A stretch of DNA of 64,000 bases from Morinoia aosen. Taxonomy: Eukaryota; Arthropoda; Malacostraca; Amphipoda; Talitridae. Location of the stretch: the NCBI GenBank assembly GCA_030386875.1, contig CM059558.1:14741428-14805427 (forward strand). Reading direction: 5' to 3'. Under the pieces are notes generated by a model, which searched no databases, had not been told where the DNA came from, and saw nothing but the letters and a program-made list of their open reading frames with translations. How positions within the stretch are numbered: the stretch's first letter is position 1; the number at the start of each line of letters is the position of its first letter. Shown here piece after piece: positions 11,301 to 22,489 of the stretch. A program made the position numbers and the translations under genes.

Positions 11301-11879
11301 CAACACCGAGCAGGGATCTCCCACCAGCGTGACGGCAACACCGAGCAGGGATCTCACGGCAGAGTGACGGCAACACCGAGCAGGGATCTCACACCAGCGT
11401 GACGGCAACACCGAGCAGGGATCTCACGGCAGCGTGACGGCAACACCGAGCTGGGTTCTCCCACCAGCGTGACGGCAACACCGAGCAGGGATCTCACGGC
11501 AGAGTGACGGCAACACCGAGCAGGGATCTCACACCAGCGTGACGGTAACACCGAGCAGGGATCTCACACCAGCGTGACGGCAACACCGAGCAGGGATCTC
11601 ACGGCAGCGTGACGGCAACACCGAGCAGGGATCTCACACCAGCGTGACGGTAACACCGAACAGGGATCTCACACCAGCGTGACGGCAACACCGAGCAGGG
11701 ATCTCACGGCAGCGTGACGGCAACACCGAGGAGGGATCTCACACCAGCGTGACGGCAACACCGAGCCGGGTTCTCCCACCAGCGTGACGGCAACACCGAG
11801 CAGGGATCTCACGGCAGAGTGACGGCAACACCGAGCAGGGATCTCACACCAGCGCGACGGCAACACCGAGCAGCATCTC
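8391..11879. repeat. 35-bp CpG-rich minisatellite, about 100 copies
   Basis: Core GTGACGGCAACACCGAGCAG followed by GGATCTCAC and either ACCAGC or GGCAGC (35 bp in all). The ACCAGC/GGCAGC choice, together with CATCG, CGCAG, GACTTCAA and GAATTTCAC variants, marks higher-order copies. A variant string beginning GTGACGGCAGCACC recurs at 8881 and 9441 (560 bp, 16 units). CGAGCGGGGATC followed by GACTTCAA recurs about 490 bp apart (near 10749 and 11239). A third block repeats with a 454-bp offset (near 9956 and 10410). Each unit has about three CpGs. Short minus-strand frames (MLPSRWCEIPARCCRH-like) are repeat artefacts. Confidence 0.96.
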
Positions 11880-12045
11880 ACAATAGAGCAATTACAGAGG
11901 CGAGAATAATTGCAAAAACTGCGACATTGGCAAGCGAGGGGCGGCGGACGCGTCAGGGCTGCCGACGCTCGCTGAGAATGCAAAAAAAAATCTAGCAGCA
12001 TCTGGACTGCGGCCGGTCCTGGGCATGGTGGTGTGACCTTTGGGG
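11880..12045. other. GC-rich unique spacer
   Basis: GC-rich sequence (GGGGCGGCGGACGCG) between two arrays; nothing recognised. Confidence 0.4.
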
Positions 12046-12140
12046 GTGGTGGGTGGTGTGTGGTTGTGTGTGGTGTGTTGGTGTGTGGTTGTGTGTGGTG
12101 TGTTGGTGTGTGGTTGTGTGTGGTGTGGTGGTGTGCCGGT
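12046..12140. repeat. 24-bp GT-rich minisatellite, about 4 copies
   Basis: TGGTTGTGTGTGGTGTGTTG repeats every 24 bp. The minus strand is CA-rich. Confidence 0.85.
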
Positions 12141-12535
12141 GGTTGCCTAGACTAGATTCTACACCCTGTATAATCTGCCTTTCCGTCACGAGCACACGAG
12201 TGCTAAGTATTCTGTCTTTACCATGTGTGAATTTCTTTGACGAATAATAAAATCTCTCAGCAATAGAAAGAATTATGTAAGGTATTTTAACTCCAATAAT
12301 AAATTGCATGCACAATTATTTGGTAAAATTCAAAGTAAAATCCATGAAATTATTTTACAATTTCAATCATACATATAGTTTTAAAGTAAAAAATTACTGG
12401 TAAATTGCGTGCAAAATTATGTAGCTTAAAGCCGTGATTAAATTATTTCACGATTCATCTATGAATTTGTTTTATAATTTTAAACATGTGGCTGCTTAGC
12501 AAAGTTTATTGATGGAAAACTAAATTACAGGTGCT
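12141..12535. other. Unique AT-rich spacer
   Basis: AT-rich sequence with a weak internal duplication (AAATTGCATGCACAATTAT near 12301 and AAATTGCGTGCAAAATTAT near 12401). No gene-like frame. Confidence 0.4.
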
Positions 12536-12765
12536 TGCAACCACAACCTATGTTACGGTTGTAAACAGTCCCCACCAACTTTATGGTTGCGTACAACCCC
12601 AACCAACTTTACGGCTGCAAGCAACCGCAACCCCAGTCACGGTTGCGTACAACCGCAACCAATTTTACGGTTGCAAAGAACCACAACCTACTTTACGGTT
12701 GTAGACAACCGGCTGCAAACAACCACAACCCAATTAATGGTTTTCGACAACCACAACCGTGGTTT
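12536..12765. repeat. 28-bp minisatellite with a built-in hairpin
   Basis: ACGGTTG-type motifs at 12555, 12583, 12611, 12639, 12667 and 12695 are exactly 28 bp apart; later copies are less regular. Several units contain GGTTGCGTACAACC, with 5-bp inverted arms around CGTA. Confidence 0.9.
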
Positions 12766-13499
12766 CATAAAAAAATTCTTCAGAAGCCCCAGTCTCTCAC
12801 GCTGCGGGTCTGTGCTCACATCCATCTAGCTATGAGCTTCAATTACTTTCTTCTAATTAATTTTTTCTAGTTCATTTATTATGCCGCCCGCCAGGTGGTC
12901 TCCACGAGGCCAGATTTTTTCCGAGGAAACGCCCCAAAATTTTCTACTTTTTGCACACAGTTTTCTATTTTTTTCTGGTTGTTTTTTACTTTTCGAGCTA
13001 ATTTTTTTACTTTTTGCTTGTAACTTTCTACTCTTTGCTCATAGTTATCTAATTTTAGATTTTTTGCTCATGAGACTTGATTACGAACTTTTGCTCTTCT
13101 CTGGATGTGTATATTTCCCAGTTTGATCCCAGTGACCTATGAGTATGTATGCATAATTTAGTAAAAGTGAAACCGATTTTTATTTTCGTTCTATGTAATT
13201 CGTTTAATTTTTAGCATATTTTTCAAGTATGCAATATGTTTTTAACAAGGTAAGTTCACGCAAGGTGCTGTTTAGTATACACAAGTAAGATATGAATAAT
13301 ATACAGGGTCTCACCAACAAGCAAACAAAACTAGATCTTGACAACATGTTTCATTCATGCGAGTGGTGTTGTAGATACTGATTCACGTAAATAACAAGCT
13401 AGTCTTTACAGAACTGAATTACCAACCATAACTACAGGACTCTAATATTTTAAAGTTTGGTCTGTTTTTTTGAGACGCAATGTATGCGTACATATATAT
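12766..13499. other. Spacer with a degenerate T-rich repeat
   Basis: Positions 12935-13100 hold a very degenerate repeat of TTTTCTACTTTTTGC and similar, roughly 28-32 bp per copy. The rest to 13499 is unique AT-rich sequence. Confidence 0.5.
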
Positions 13500-13648
13500 A
13501 ATATATATTATATTATACATGGTATGTATTTCATGATATATGATATACATTATATGATATATGGTATGAATTATATGATATATGATATACATTATATGAT
13601 ATATGGTATGTATTATGTGATATATGATGTATATTACATGATATATAC
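13500..13648. repeat. 21/42-bp AT-rich repeat
   Basis: GGTATG-initiated units start at 13521, 13563 and 13605 (42 bp). Each consists of two 21-bp halves ending in GATATAT. The whole tract is locally self-complementary. Confidence 0.88.
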
Positions 13649-13971
13649 TAAAATCATTTCAGGTCATCATTTTTCGAAAACGAAGGAGTTTTGAGATTTA
13701 TATGACTCGTGAAAATCGTTTCATTTTGCGTTTTTCTGTAGGTGGTTAAAATATGCGCTTCGAATTACACAACATCCTGTATGTATAAATGGAATGTTTC
13801 CGAAATATATATATATACACACATATATATATCACATATAATATATATATGTGTACATATATATATACCCTCAGGGAATGACTCCACCTTTTGTGTATTC
13901 ATATTTATGGTGCAATGATGCAACATCACTTTATGGTGTGCACCACTTTTTTTACAGTTCATTCTAATTTC
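13649..13971. other. Spacer with TA/CA alternating tract
   Basis: Includes a self-complementary TATATACACACATATATA tract at 13808-13872. TTTATGGTG words at 13905-13942 foreshadow the next two arrays. Confidence 0.5.
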
Positions 13972-14396
13972 ATAGAGCACCTCCTTTCTTTATGGGTCAC
14001 CCTACTTTTATGGTAGACACCACCATAGAGCACCTCCTTTCTTTATGGGTCACCCTACTTTTATGGTAGACACCACCATAGAGCACCTCCTTTCTTTATG
14101 GGTCACCCTACTTTTATGGTAGACACCACCATAGAGCACCTCCTTTCTTTATGGGTCACCCTACTTTTATGGTAGACACCACCATAGAGCACCTCCTTTC
14201 TTTATGGGTCACCCTACTTTTATGGTAGACACCACCATAGAGCTCCTCCTTTCTTTATGGGTCACCCTACTTTTATGGTAGACACCACCATAGAGCACCT
14301 CCTTTCTTTATGGGTCACCCTACTTTTATGGTAGACACCACCATAGAGCACCTCCTTTCTTTATGGGTCACCCTACTTTTATGGTAGACACCACCA
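13972..14396. repeat. 53-bp minisatellite, 8 nearly identical copies
   Basis: ATAGAGCACCTCCTTTCTTT starts a unit at 13972, 14025, 14078, 14131, 14184, 14237, 14290 and 14343. Copies are virtually identical; I see one change (GAGCTCC for GAGCACC in the copy at 14237). The unit contains TTTATGGGTCACC and TTTTATGGTAGAC. Confidence 0.97.
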
Positions 14397-14868
14397 TCAA
14401 GTTCACCTCACTTCTATGGTACGGGGGTACCCTCTCTATGGTACATTCGAATCTTTTATGGTGCCCTCATCTTTATGTTGCTACTTTATGGTGATTATTT
14501 TGCTTCTTTATGGTGATTATGGTGCTACTTTATGGTGATTATTTTGCTTCTTTATGGTGATTATGGTGCTTCTTTATGGTGATTATGGTGCATCTTTATG
14601 GTGATTATGGTGCTTCTTTACGGTGATTATGGTGCATCTTTATGGCGATTATGGTGCTTCTTTATGGTGATTATGGTGCTACTTTATGGTGATTATTTTG
14701 CTTCTTTATGGTGATTATGGTGCTTCTTTATGGTGATTATGGTGCATCTTTATGGTGATTATGGTGCTTCTTTATGGTGATTATGGTGCACCTTTATGGT
14801 GATTATGGTCCATCTTTATGGTGATTATGGTGCATCTTTATGATGATTATGGTGCATCTTTATGGTGA
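14397..14868. repeat. 22-bp TTTATGGTG minisatellite
   Basis: After a transitional 60 bp of TATGGTAC words, about 18 copies of GATTATGGTGCTTCTTTATG (22-bp period) run from about 14467. Variants are GCATC, GCTAC and TTTTGCTTC. The word TTTATGG is shared with the preceding 53-bp array. Confidence 0.93.
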
Positions 14869-15770
14869 TCCCCGGAACCGTCATCGCAAAAGTTAGCAGG
14901 AAGGACCTAATGTAACAAAAAATAGCGTACAAGATAACGCAAAATCTCCAATGCAACTCGTGGGAGCAACAGAGGTTTCACTGCTCAGTTGGTTTAAAAA
15001 ATAAGTAAATAAAGGGTAAGAAACAGAATGCAATGAACGTGTCATTTTATTATACACGCAGGATTTTATATTATAGAACAATACTCGTGTAGTTCGTACA
15101 CAGGCCGTACGAATATCGCTGCATTTCTCAACGTTCTGTTAAAAATCGGATATTGTTCTTTTCCGCAGATAATGGTGTAAAAAATAACATTCGTATTTTA
15201 CAATATCAACATTGTTTAACATTGGTGAACATTTGAAAGTTTTTCAACGTCTTCGATTATTTTAGGAATAGTAAAAATTTCAGATTTTTCAACATTATTC
15301 AAAATTTTTGGCTATTTTAATACCATGTAACATTCCTGATTGTTCCAACATTATTCTACATTTCTTATTATTCCATCATTGTTCTTGTCTGCACCACCTA
15401 TTGGATCACGACAATCCCGAGCGTGTCTGTTAATGCAGTCTGCACCACCTCTTGAATTGTTCTTTTCTACCAAAATTTAGCGTTTAGTACATACACATAC
15501 ACATACATTTGTGCGTGTAGTCCTGGAAATGAGGTTACCAAATAAGGTACGTATAAATATCCAAAGTATTTCCTAATATTGCAAGGCCTATAACAAATAT
15601 TACGTTTGTGCCGGTGAGGCGGCGAAGTGCGTATCACAGATACGCTCATCAAGCACACTTTGTATCTGCTCCAGACAAAAAGTTTGAGTTTCAAGGCAAA
15701 AAAAAACGTATTTGTATTCATAAGAAAATAAGTGTATAAATACGCGGTCTGCGGATATCGTTATTTTTTA
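14869..15770. other. Unique spacer containing a dispersed 20-mer
   Basis: Mostly unique AT-rich sequence. TCTGCACCACCT occurs twice (15391 and 15439). GTATCACAGATACGCTCATC at 15631-15650 is the exact reverse complement of a 20-mer at 58105-58124. Together with the preceding GC it forms a perfect palindrome (GCGTATC, ACA, GATACGC; 15629-15645). Confidence 0.5.
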
Positions 15771-15945
15771 TGTCTAGGAAGTTTTAGATTTTGGATTTTT
15801 TAGATTTTGGATTTTGGATTTTGGATGTCTAGGAAGTTTTGAATTTTGGATTTTTTGGATTTTGGATTTTGGATGTCTAGGAAGTTTTGGATTTTGGAGT
15901 TTTTGGATTTTTTGGATTTTGGATTTTGGATGTCTAGGAAGTTTG
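15771..15945. repeat. 48-57-bp repeat built from 7-bp GATTTTG
   Basis: TGTCTAGGAAGTTT recurs at 15771, 15826, 15874 and 15931. Between the marks lie variable numbers of GATTTTG/GATTTTT heptamers, so the period varies (55, 48, 57 bp). Confidence 0.92.
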
Positions 15946-16340
15946 CTGGTAAATTTCCCCCTGCAGAATGACATGGGAATGCAAAGTGATATTTATTTAA
16001 AAATTATGAATGATTTTTTTAAAGTTTTATACGACCATATTTTGTTTGTGTTGCGATAACTTATGGTTGTTATGCGCTAGAGCTTTTCAACGACAATCAT
16101 AGTTATTTTATAAATAACTAAAGAAATTAAATATATTTTCAGAAATTCCTCAAGACTAAGAAATGAATAAGTTTCACAAACGCTTGGAAATGAATCACAT
16201 CAATATAATTCATAGCACTTATTAATCCTTTGTCCTTAAAACTAAATAAAAAGAACTCGTTGAAAACAAACTCGTATTTTATTTTATTTCTTTGGTAAAT
16301 ATGCAAAACTAAACCATGCTGCACACATGGTGACAAAAAG
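15946..16340. other. Unique AT-rich spacer
   Basis: No repeat or gene-like signal was seen. Confidence 0.4.
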
Positions 16341-16700
16341 TACATATATACAATGATATGAAGATATAGCGAAATGATGATATAGTGACCAAAAGACGTA
16401 ATGAAATAATGATATAATGACATAATCATATAATTACCTGAAGATATTATCACATAATGATACAATAACATAATAAATGTTGAAATAATGATATAATTAT
16501 GACATAATTAAATGATGATATAATTATGATATGATGAAATAATGATCAAATTATGATATGATGAAATAATGATATAATTATGATATGATGAAATAATGAT
16601 ATAATTATGATATAATTAAATGATGATATAATTATGATATAATTAAATGATGATATAATTATGATATAATTAAATGATGATGTACTGACATGATGCCATG
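16341..16700. repeat. 27-bp AT-rich repeat (GATGATATAATTATGATATAAT)
   Basis: Degenerate at the left (16341-16480), then regular 27-bp copies alternating ATAATTATGATATAATTAAA and GATGAAATAATGATATAATT to about 16683. It ends about 65 bp before the MITE. Confidence 0.85.
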
Positions 16701-16766
16701 ATGACATAGTGACATAATACTGTGTACACAACGTAGTGAAATGTCACATTTAAATACTGGAACATA

Positions 16767-17034
16767 CAGTATGTCCCACAAAAACCCGAACCGAGTATTT
16801 CTTTACCCGTCTCGGTGATACCATCATAAGAATACCGTAAGCATTTAATTCCTAGCAAAAATATCCTTCAAAATTAACCTATAGATAAGGTATTACTGAT
16901 TATGATGGTGTTAAGGGTACGGGAAAATAATATTACTGATATTGAGGGTAATACTAATGATATTAAGAGTAATAACAACAATAATATTAAGAGTACGGGA
17001 AAATAAATGGTTCGAATTTTTGTGGGACACACTG
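16767..17034. mobile_element. Non-autonomous Tc1/mariner-type element (MITE)
   Basis: A 268-bp element bounded by 26-bp inverted terminal repeats: left arm 16767-16792 (CAGTATGTCCCACAAAAA...) and right arm 17009-17034 (...TTTTTGTGGGACACACTG), matching at 23 of 26 positions. Both ends are flanked by TA (16765-16766 and 17035-17036), the target-site duplication of the Tc1/mariner superfamily. CCCGT-containing sequence just inside each end extends the inverted similarity imperfectly. The interior is AT-rich, repeats GTACGGGAAAATAA, and has no transposase frame, so it would depend on a transposase supplied elsewhere. Arm divergence indicates it is not very recent. Confidence 0.88.
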
Positions 17035-17188
17035 TACAATTGATTACATACTACATTAGGTGCACAGTACCGTAATTTAGTTCTTCACTAACATTCCTTC
17101 GATATTTCTCGATAAATAAATATCAAGTTAAATGCGGGGCATAATATTTACACGAGTAGAGTTCAAATATTGAATGCCGAAGAATTGA

Positions 17189-19858
17189 AAGTTCTGCTAT
17201 ACTCACATTAATATTTCAAGTTCTGCTATACTCACATTAATATTTCAAGTTCTGCTATACTCGCATTAATATTTCAAGTTCTGCTATACTCACATTAATA
17301 TTTCAAGTTCTGCTATACCCACATTAATATTTCAAGTTTTGCTATACTCGCATTAATATTTCAAGTTCTGCTATACTCACATTAATATTCAAGTTCTGCT
17401 ATACTCACATTAATATTTCAAGTTCTGCTATACTCACATTAATATTTCAAGTTCTGCTATACTCACATTAATATTTCAAGTTCTGCTATACTCACATTAA
17501 TATTTCAAGTTCTGCCATACTCACATTAATATTTCAAGTTCTGCTATACTCACATTAATATTTCAAGTTCTGCTATACTCACATTAATATTTCAAGTTCT
17601 GCTATACCCACATTAATATTTCAAGTTCTGCTATACTCACATTAATATTTCAAGTTCTGCTATACTCACATTAATATTTCAAGTTCTGCTATACTCACAT
17701 TAATATTTCAAGTTCTGCTATACCCACATTAATATTTCAAGTTCTGCTATACTCACATTAATATTTCAAGTTCTGCTATACTCACATTAATATTTCAAGT
17801 TCTGCTATACCCACATTAATATTTCAAGTTCTGCTATACTCACATTAATATTTCAAGTTCTGCTATACTCACATTAATATTTCAAGTTCTGCTATACTCA
17901 CATTAATATTTCAAGTTCTGCTATACTCACATTAATTTTTCAAGTTCTGCTATACCCACATTAATATTTCAAGTTCTGCTATACCCACATTAATATTTCA
18001 AGTTCTGCTATACCCACATTAATATTTCAAGTTCTGCTATACTCGCATTAATATTTCAAGTTCTGCTATACCCACATTAATATTTCAAGTTCTGCTATAC
18101 CCACATTAATATTTCAAGTTCTGCTATACCCACATTAATATTTCAAGTTCTGCTATACCCACATTAATATTTCAAGTTCTGCTATACTCACATTAATATT
18201 TCAAGTTCTGCTATACTCACATTAATATTTCAAGTTCTGCTATACCCACATTAATATTTCAAGTTCTGCTATACCCACATTAATATTTCAAGTTCTGCTA
18301 TACCCACATTAATATTTCAAGTTCTGCTATACTCACATTAATATTTCAAGTTCTGCTATACCCACATTAATATTTCAAGTTCTGCTATACTCACATTAGT
18401 ATTTCAAGTTCTGCTATACTCGCATTAATATTTCAAGTTCTGCTATACTCGCATTAATATTTCAAGTTCTGCTATACCCACATTAATATTTCAAGTTCTG
18501 CTATACCCACATTAATATTTCAAGTTCTGCTATACCCACATTAATATTTCAAGTTCTGCTATACTCACATTAATATTTCAAGTTCTGCTATACTCACATT
18601 AATATTTCAAGTTCTGCTATACTCACATTAATATTTCAAGTTCTGCTATACCCACATTAATATTTCAAGTTCTGCTATACCCACATTAATATTTCAAGTT
18701 CTGCTATACCCACATTAATATTTCAAGTTCTGCTATACTCGCATTAATATTTCAAGTTCTGCTATACCCACATTAATATTTCAAGTTCTGCTATACCCAC
18801 ATTAATATTTCAAGTTCTGCTATACTCGCATTAATATTTCAAGTTCTGCTATACCCACATTAATATTTCAAGTTCTGCTATACTCGCATTAATATTTCAA
18901 GTTCTGCTATACTCACATTAATATTTCAAGTTCTGCTATACTCGCATTAATATTTCAAGTTCTGCTATACTCACATTAATATTTCAAGTTCTGCTATACT
19001 CGCATTAATATTTCAAGTTCTGCTATACCCACATTAATATTTCAAGTTCTGCTATACTCGCATTAATATTTCAAGTTCTGCTATACTCGCATTAATATTT
19101 CAAGTTCTGCTATACTCACATTAATATTTCAAGTTCTGCTATACTCGCATTAATATTTCAAGTTCTGCTATACTCGCATTAATATTTCAAGTTCTGCTAT
19201 ACTCACATTAATATTTCAAGTTCTGCTATACTCACATTAATATTTCAAGTTCTGCTATACTCACATTAATATTTCAAGTTCTGCTATACTCGCATTAATA
19301 TTTCAAGTTCTGCTATACCCACATTAATATTTCAAGTTCTGCTATACTCACATTAATATTTCAAGTTCTGCTATACTCGCATTAATATTTCAAGTTCTGC
19401 TATACTCGCATTAATATTTCAAGTTCTGCTATACTCACATTAATATTTCAAGTTCTGCTATACTCACATTAATATTTCAAGTTCTGCTATACTCGCATTA
19501 ATATTTCAAGTTCTGCTATACTCACATTAATATTTCAAGTTCTGCTATACTCGCATTAATATTTCAAGTTCTGCTATACTCACATTAATATTTCAAGTTC
19601 TGCTATACCCACATTAATATTTCAAGTTCTGCTATACTCACATTAATATTTCAAGTTCTGCTATACTCACATTAATATTTCAAGTTCTGCTATACTCACA
19701 TTAATATTTCAAGTTCTGCTATACTCACATTAATATTTCAAGTTCTGCTATACTCACATTAATATTTCAAGTTCTGCTATACTCACATTAATATTTCAAG
19801 TTCTGCTATACTCACATTAATATTTCAAGTTCTGCTATACTCACATTAATATTTCAAG
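17189..19858. repeat. 29-bp minisatellite, about 92 copies
   Basis: GTTCTGCTATACTCACATTA followed by ATATTTCAA, 29 bp. From 17191 to the end the length equals 92 units almost exactly. Variation is nearly confined to two sites, giving CTCACA, CCCACA and CTCGCA classes; I see no CCCGCA. Single exceptions are GCCATAC (17514), TTAGTATT (about 18397) and a 1-bp loss near 17388. CCCACA copies concentrate at 17.6-18.9 kb, CTCGCA at 18.7-19.6 kb, and both ends are pure CTCACA. Confidence 0.97.
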
Positions 19859-20630
19859 ACCGAAATGTTTAACTTTGTAAAACTTTTGTTTTGACTTCAT
19901 TAGCGTTTACATTCAGACTTCACTAGCGTTTGAATTTCAATAATAATGTTTTTATTTATTTATTTAAAAATTTCATCATCTTTTGTTTTGATTTTTCGAA
20001 CGTTTTATTTACCTCGAGTCTATAAGCGCAATATATTAATTTATATATTTTAATTTGAATAATTTGATTAATCTGCGCTGTGTTTTTAGTTTTATCTTAT
20101 ACAGAGTCACAAAAGACACTAATTGCTTAACTAAATAATTGAATATTATTGAAGTTAACTAAATAATTAACAATTTCGACTGAACGTTTTGCATCAAACA
20201 ATTCTTGTGTTGTCATTTTCGTGCTCACGATCATTAAATCAACATCCATTACGTAAATTTTTGCTTAACGTGTAATATCATGTCTTCACATGTGACACAC
20301 AGAACATGTCTTCCCATGCACCACATTTCTTCACCTGCTACATTCAGATCATTTATAACGCACAACATGTTTTGGCACGCACACGTCTCACGCACAATAA
20401 ATTTTGGCGGGCATGTTTGCCAAGAAGCGTTGCGCGCAGGTTTGCCAAGAAGCGTTGCAGCCGCGCTGGTCGAAGCCCCTGCAAAAAGAAGAAAATTCAC
20501 ATAAAGTTTTTATGTCAGGAAAAGTTTTACACGAGCATAAATAAGCGTCATAACCTGGTCATTTGAGCCACATGTGTGCCGCCATGTGGTCATGGCAACT
20601 CTGCACCAACATACGAGACGACATGATGTA
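19859..20630. other. Unique spacer
   Basis: AT-rich to 20240, then more balanced sequence. GTTTGCCAAGAAGCGTTGC is tandemly duplicated at about 20415 and 20440. No credible gene. Confidence 0.45.
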
Positions 20631-20995
20631 ACATCACACAGCATAACACAACAAGCCACAACACAACACAACGAGACATGACACGACGCAACATAACATA
20701 ACATGACATATGACGCAGCATGATTCAACATGACACAAGATGACACAACATGACAAATGACGCCATGATACAACATGACAGAACATGACAGAACATAACA
20801 CAACATGACACAACATGACACAACATAACACAACATGACACAACATGACACAACATAACACAACGGGACACAACATAACACAACATGACACAACATGACT
20901 CAACATAACACAACATGACACAACATAACACAACGTGACACAACATGACACAACATGATACAGCATCAAACAACATGACACAACATGAAACAACG
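20631..20995. repeat. 10-bp minisatellite (ACACAACATG)
   Basis: About 36 copies of ACACAACATG, ACACAACATA and similar. The left third is more diverged. Minus-strand frames rich in CYVVSCCVML are artefacts of the unit. Confidence 0.93.
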
Positions 20996-22230
20996 CTTAG
21001 TTTTCTCCAGAATAACTTCCTTGTTGAAGTTGCTTCCAGGGGACATTCTTTCTTTTTTCTTTTTTCACTAATTGTGAATAGTTTTCCCCTCACTTTCCTT
21101 TCCAAAAACTTTCATTCCCCTCTCCCCTCCCTCCTCGCTTTCCTTCCTCTTCTACCCATTCCCTCCTTCAAGTTTCATTCCTTCTTCTTTCACACTCCCC
21201 TTTAACTAACCCCACTCTCCATCCCTCTCAACATTCTTCCCTCCTTACCTTCCCCTTAACTTTCTTTCCTCTCTACTCCGCAGCCCCAACCCCTAACTCC
21301 CCCCCAGAGGGGGGGGGAATATCGACCTATATTTCATTACGGCCCCCATATCGGCTGCTGATAAACGAACTGGCGAACTTGCCCACCACCGTCCCGTTGG
21401 GGGGCATCCTGTTTCCTGCCCCCCACTCCCCCCTTACATCTCCCCCTATCCCCTTTTTCCATTTCCTCCCTCGTCCTTTCCCCCGCACTCCTCCATTCCC
21501 TCTTCATTCCCCACTTCCCCTTCCATCTCCTTCCCAACACTTCCCCCCCCCTTTAACATTTTCCCCCTCCCCCCCTCCCCCTTTCCATCTTCCTCCTAAA
21601 CCCCCCTTTTCATCGCCGCCTTCCTTCCTTTTCCCCATACTCCTCTATTTTATCTTCTTCTCCCACTTCCCCTTCCATCTTCTCGCTTTCCCCACCTCCC
21701 TCTCCATCTTCCTCCTTTTCCATTCCCCCTTCCATCTTCCTCCCAACACTCTCCTCTTTTTCCATCTCCCCCACTATCCTTTTCCCCGTACTCTTCAATT
21801 TCATCCCCCTTCCCCATTCCCTCCTTCTTTCCCCAGTCCCCCCTTTCATCTCCCCCTTTCATCCTTTTTCCCACACTCCTCTATTTCATCTCCCCTCCCT
21901 CATCCTCCAATCCCCCTTACTTATTTTCACCTCTCTCCCACTTCCCCTTCCTTTACGACTCTCCCCCACTGCTTCCCCATTCCACCTCCTATCACCTCCT
22001 CGCACTCCTCTATTCCATATCAGCTCTTTTCCTCCACTGTTCTATTGCCTTTTTTTACCTTTCCCAGTTCTCCTACTCCTGTTCACCTCTCCCCCCACTC
22101 CCTCATTCTTGTTTCCTTCTTACCCCATTACTTTCCCCCTCTCTTTCTCTCTCTCACTCACTCCCCCAATTCTTTCTCCAGCTCCTTCGTCGTTCTTTCC
22201 CATTTCTCCCATCCTTTTAATGTGTCTTCC
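20996..22230. repeat. 1.1-kb polypyrimidine tract with a C7/G9 hairpin
   Basis: From about 21100 to 22190 the + strand is overwhelmingly C and T with no fixed period. It is interrupted at 21299-21400 by CCCCCCC (21299-21305), AGA, then nine G (21309-21317) and a GC-balanced segment. Proline/serine/phenylalanine-rich frames here reflect composition only. Such tracts can adopt triplex or H-DNA forms. Confidence 0.85.
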
Positions 22231-22399
22231 CAGTCCCTTCACTGCAACCATAATATGATTAAAATATTAATAACAACATCGAAATAACGTTTTATTCGTA
22301 CTAAATGCTAAATGTAACTTCACCCGTACTTTGGTAAGATTGAAGAAGTAGGAGCTGGTCTGTAGGTCATTTACGTATGTTTAGGATTGAAAGGTCAAG

Positions 22400-22475
22400 A
22401 TTCGGCAGCCAATCCTGCATTTTGAAAGAACTGAGGAAACGTAAAAATGCAGGATTGACTGCTGCACTCTGAATT
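22400..22475. repeat. Imperfect hairpin, partner of the 22490-22565 hairpin
   Basis: Left arm 22400-22423 (ATTCGGCAGCCAATCCTGCA...) and right arm from about 22443 (...TGCAGGATTGACTGCTGCA) pair over about 20 bp, with an 8-bp length difference near the base. It shares the core CAATCCTGCATTTT with the next hairpin, so the two look like a tandem duplication. Confidence 0.85.
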
Positions 22476-22489
22476 ATTGCATGGAGAAA

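Noticed and set aside
8391..11879. CRISPR-like array, because of regular repeats
   Set aside because: The 35-bp units are contiguous with no unique spacers, and the context is eukaryotic. This holds for every array in the window.
21379..22287. 302-codon proline/serine/phenylalanine-rich frame
   Set aside because: A C/T-only tract rarely contains stop codons on the pyrimidine strand; the composition explains the frame.
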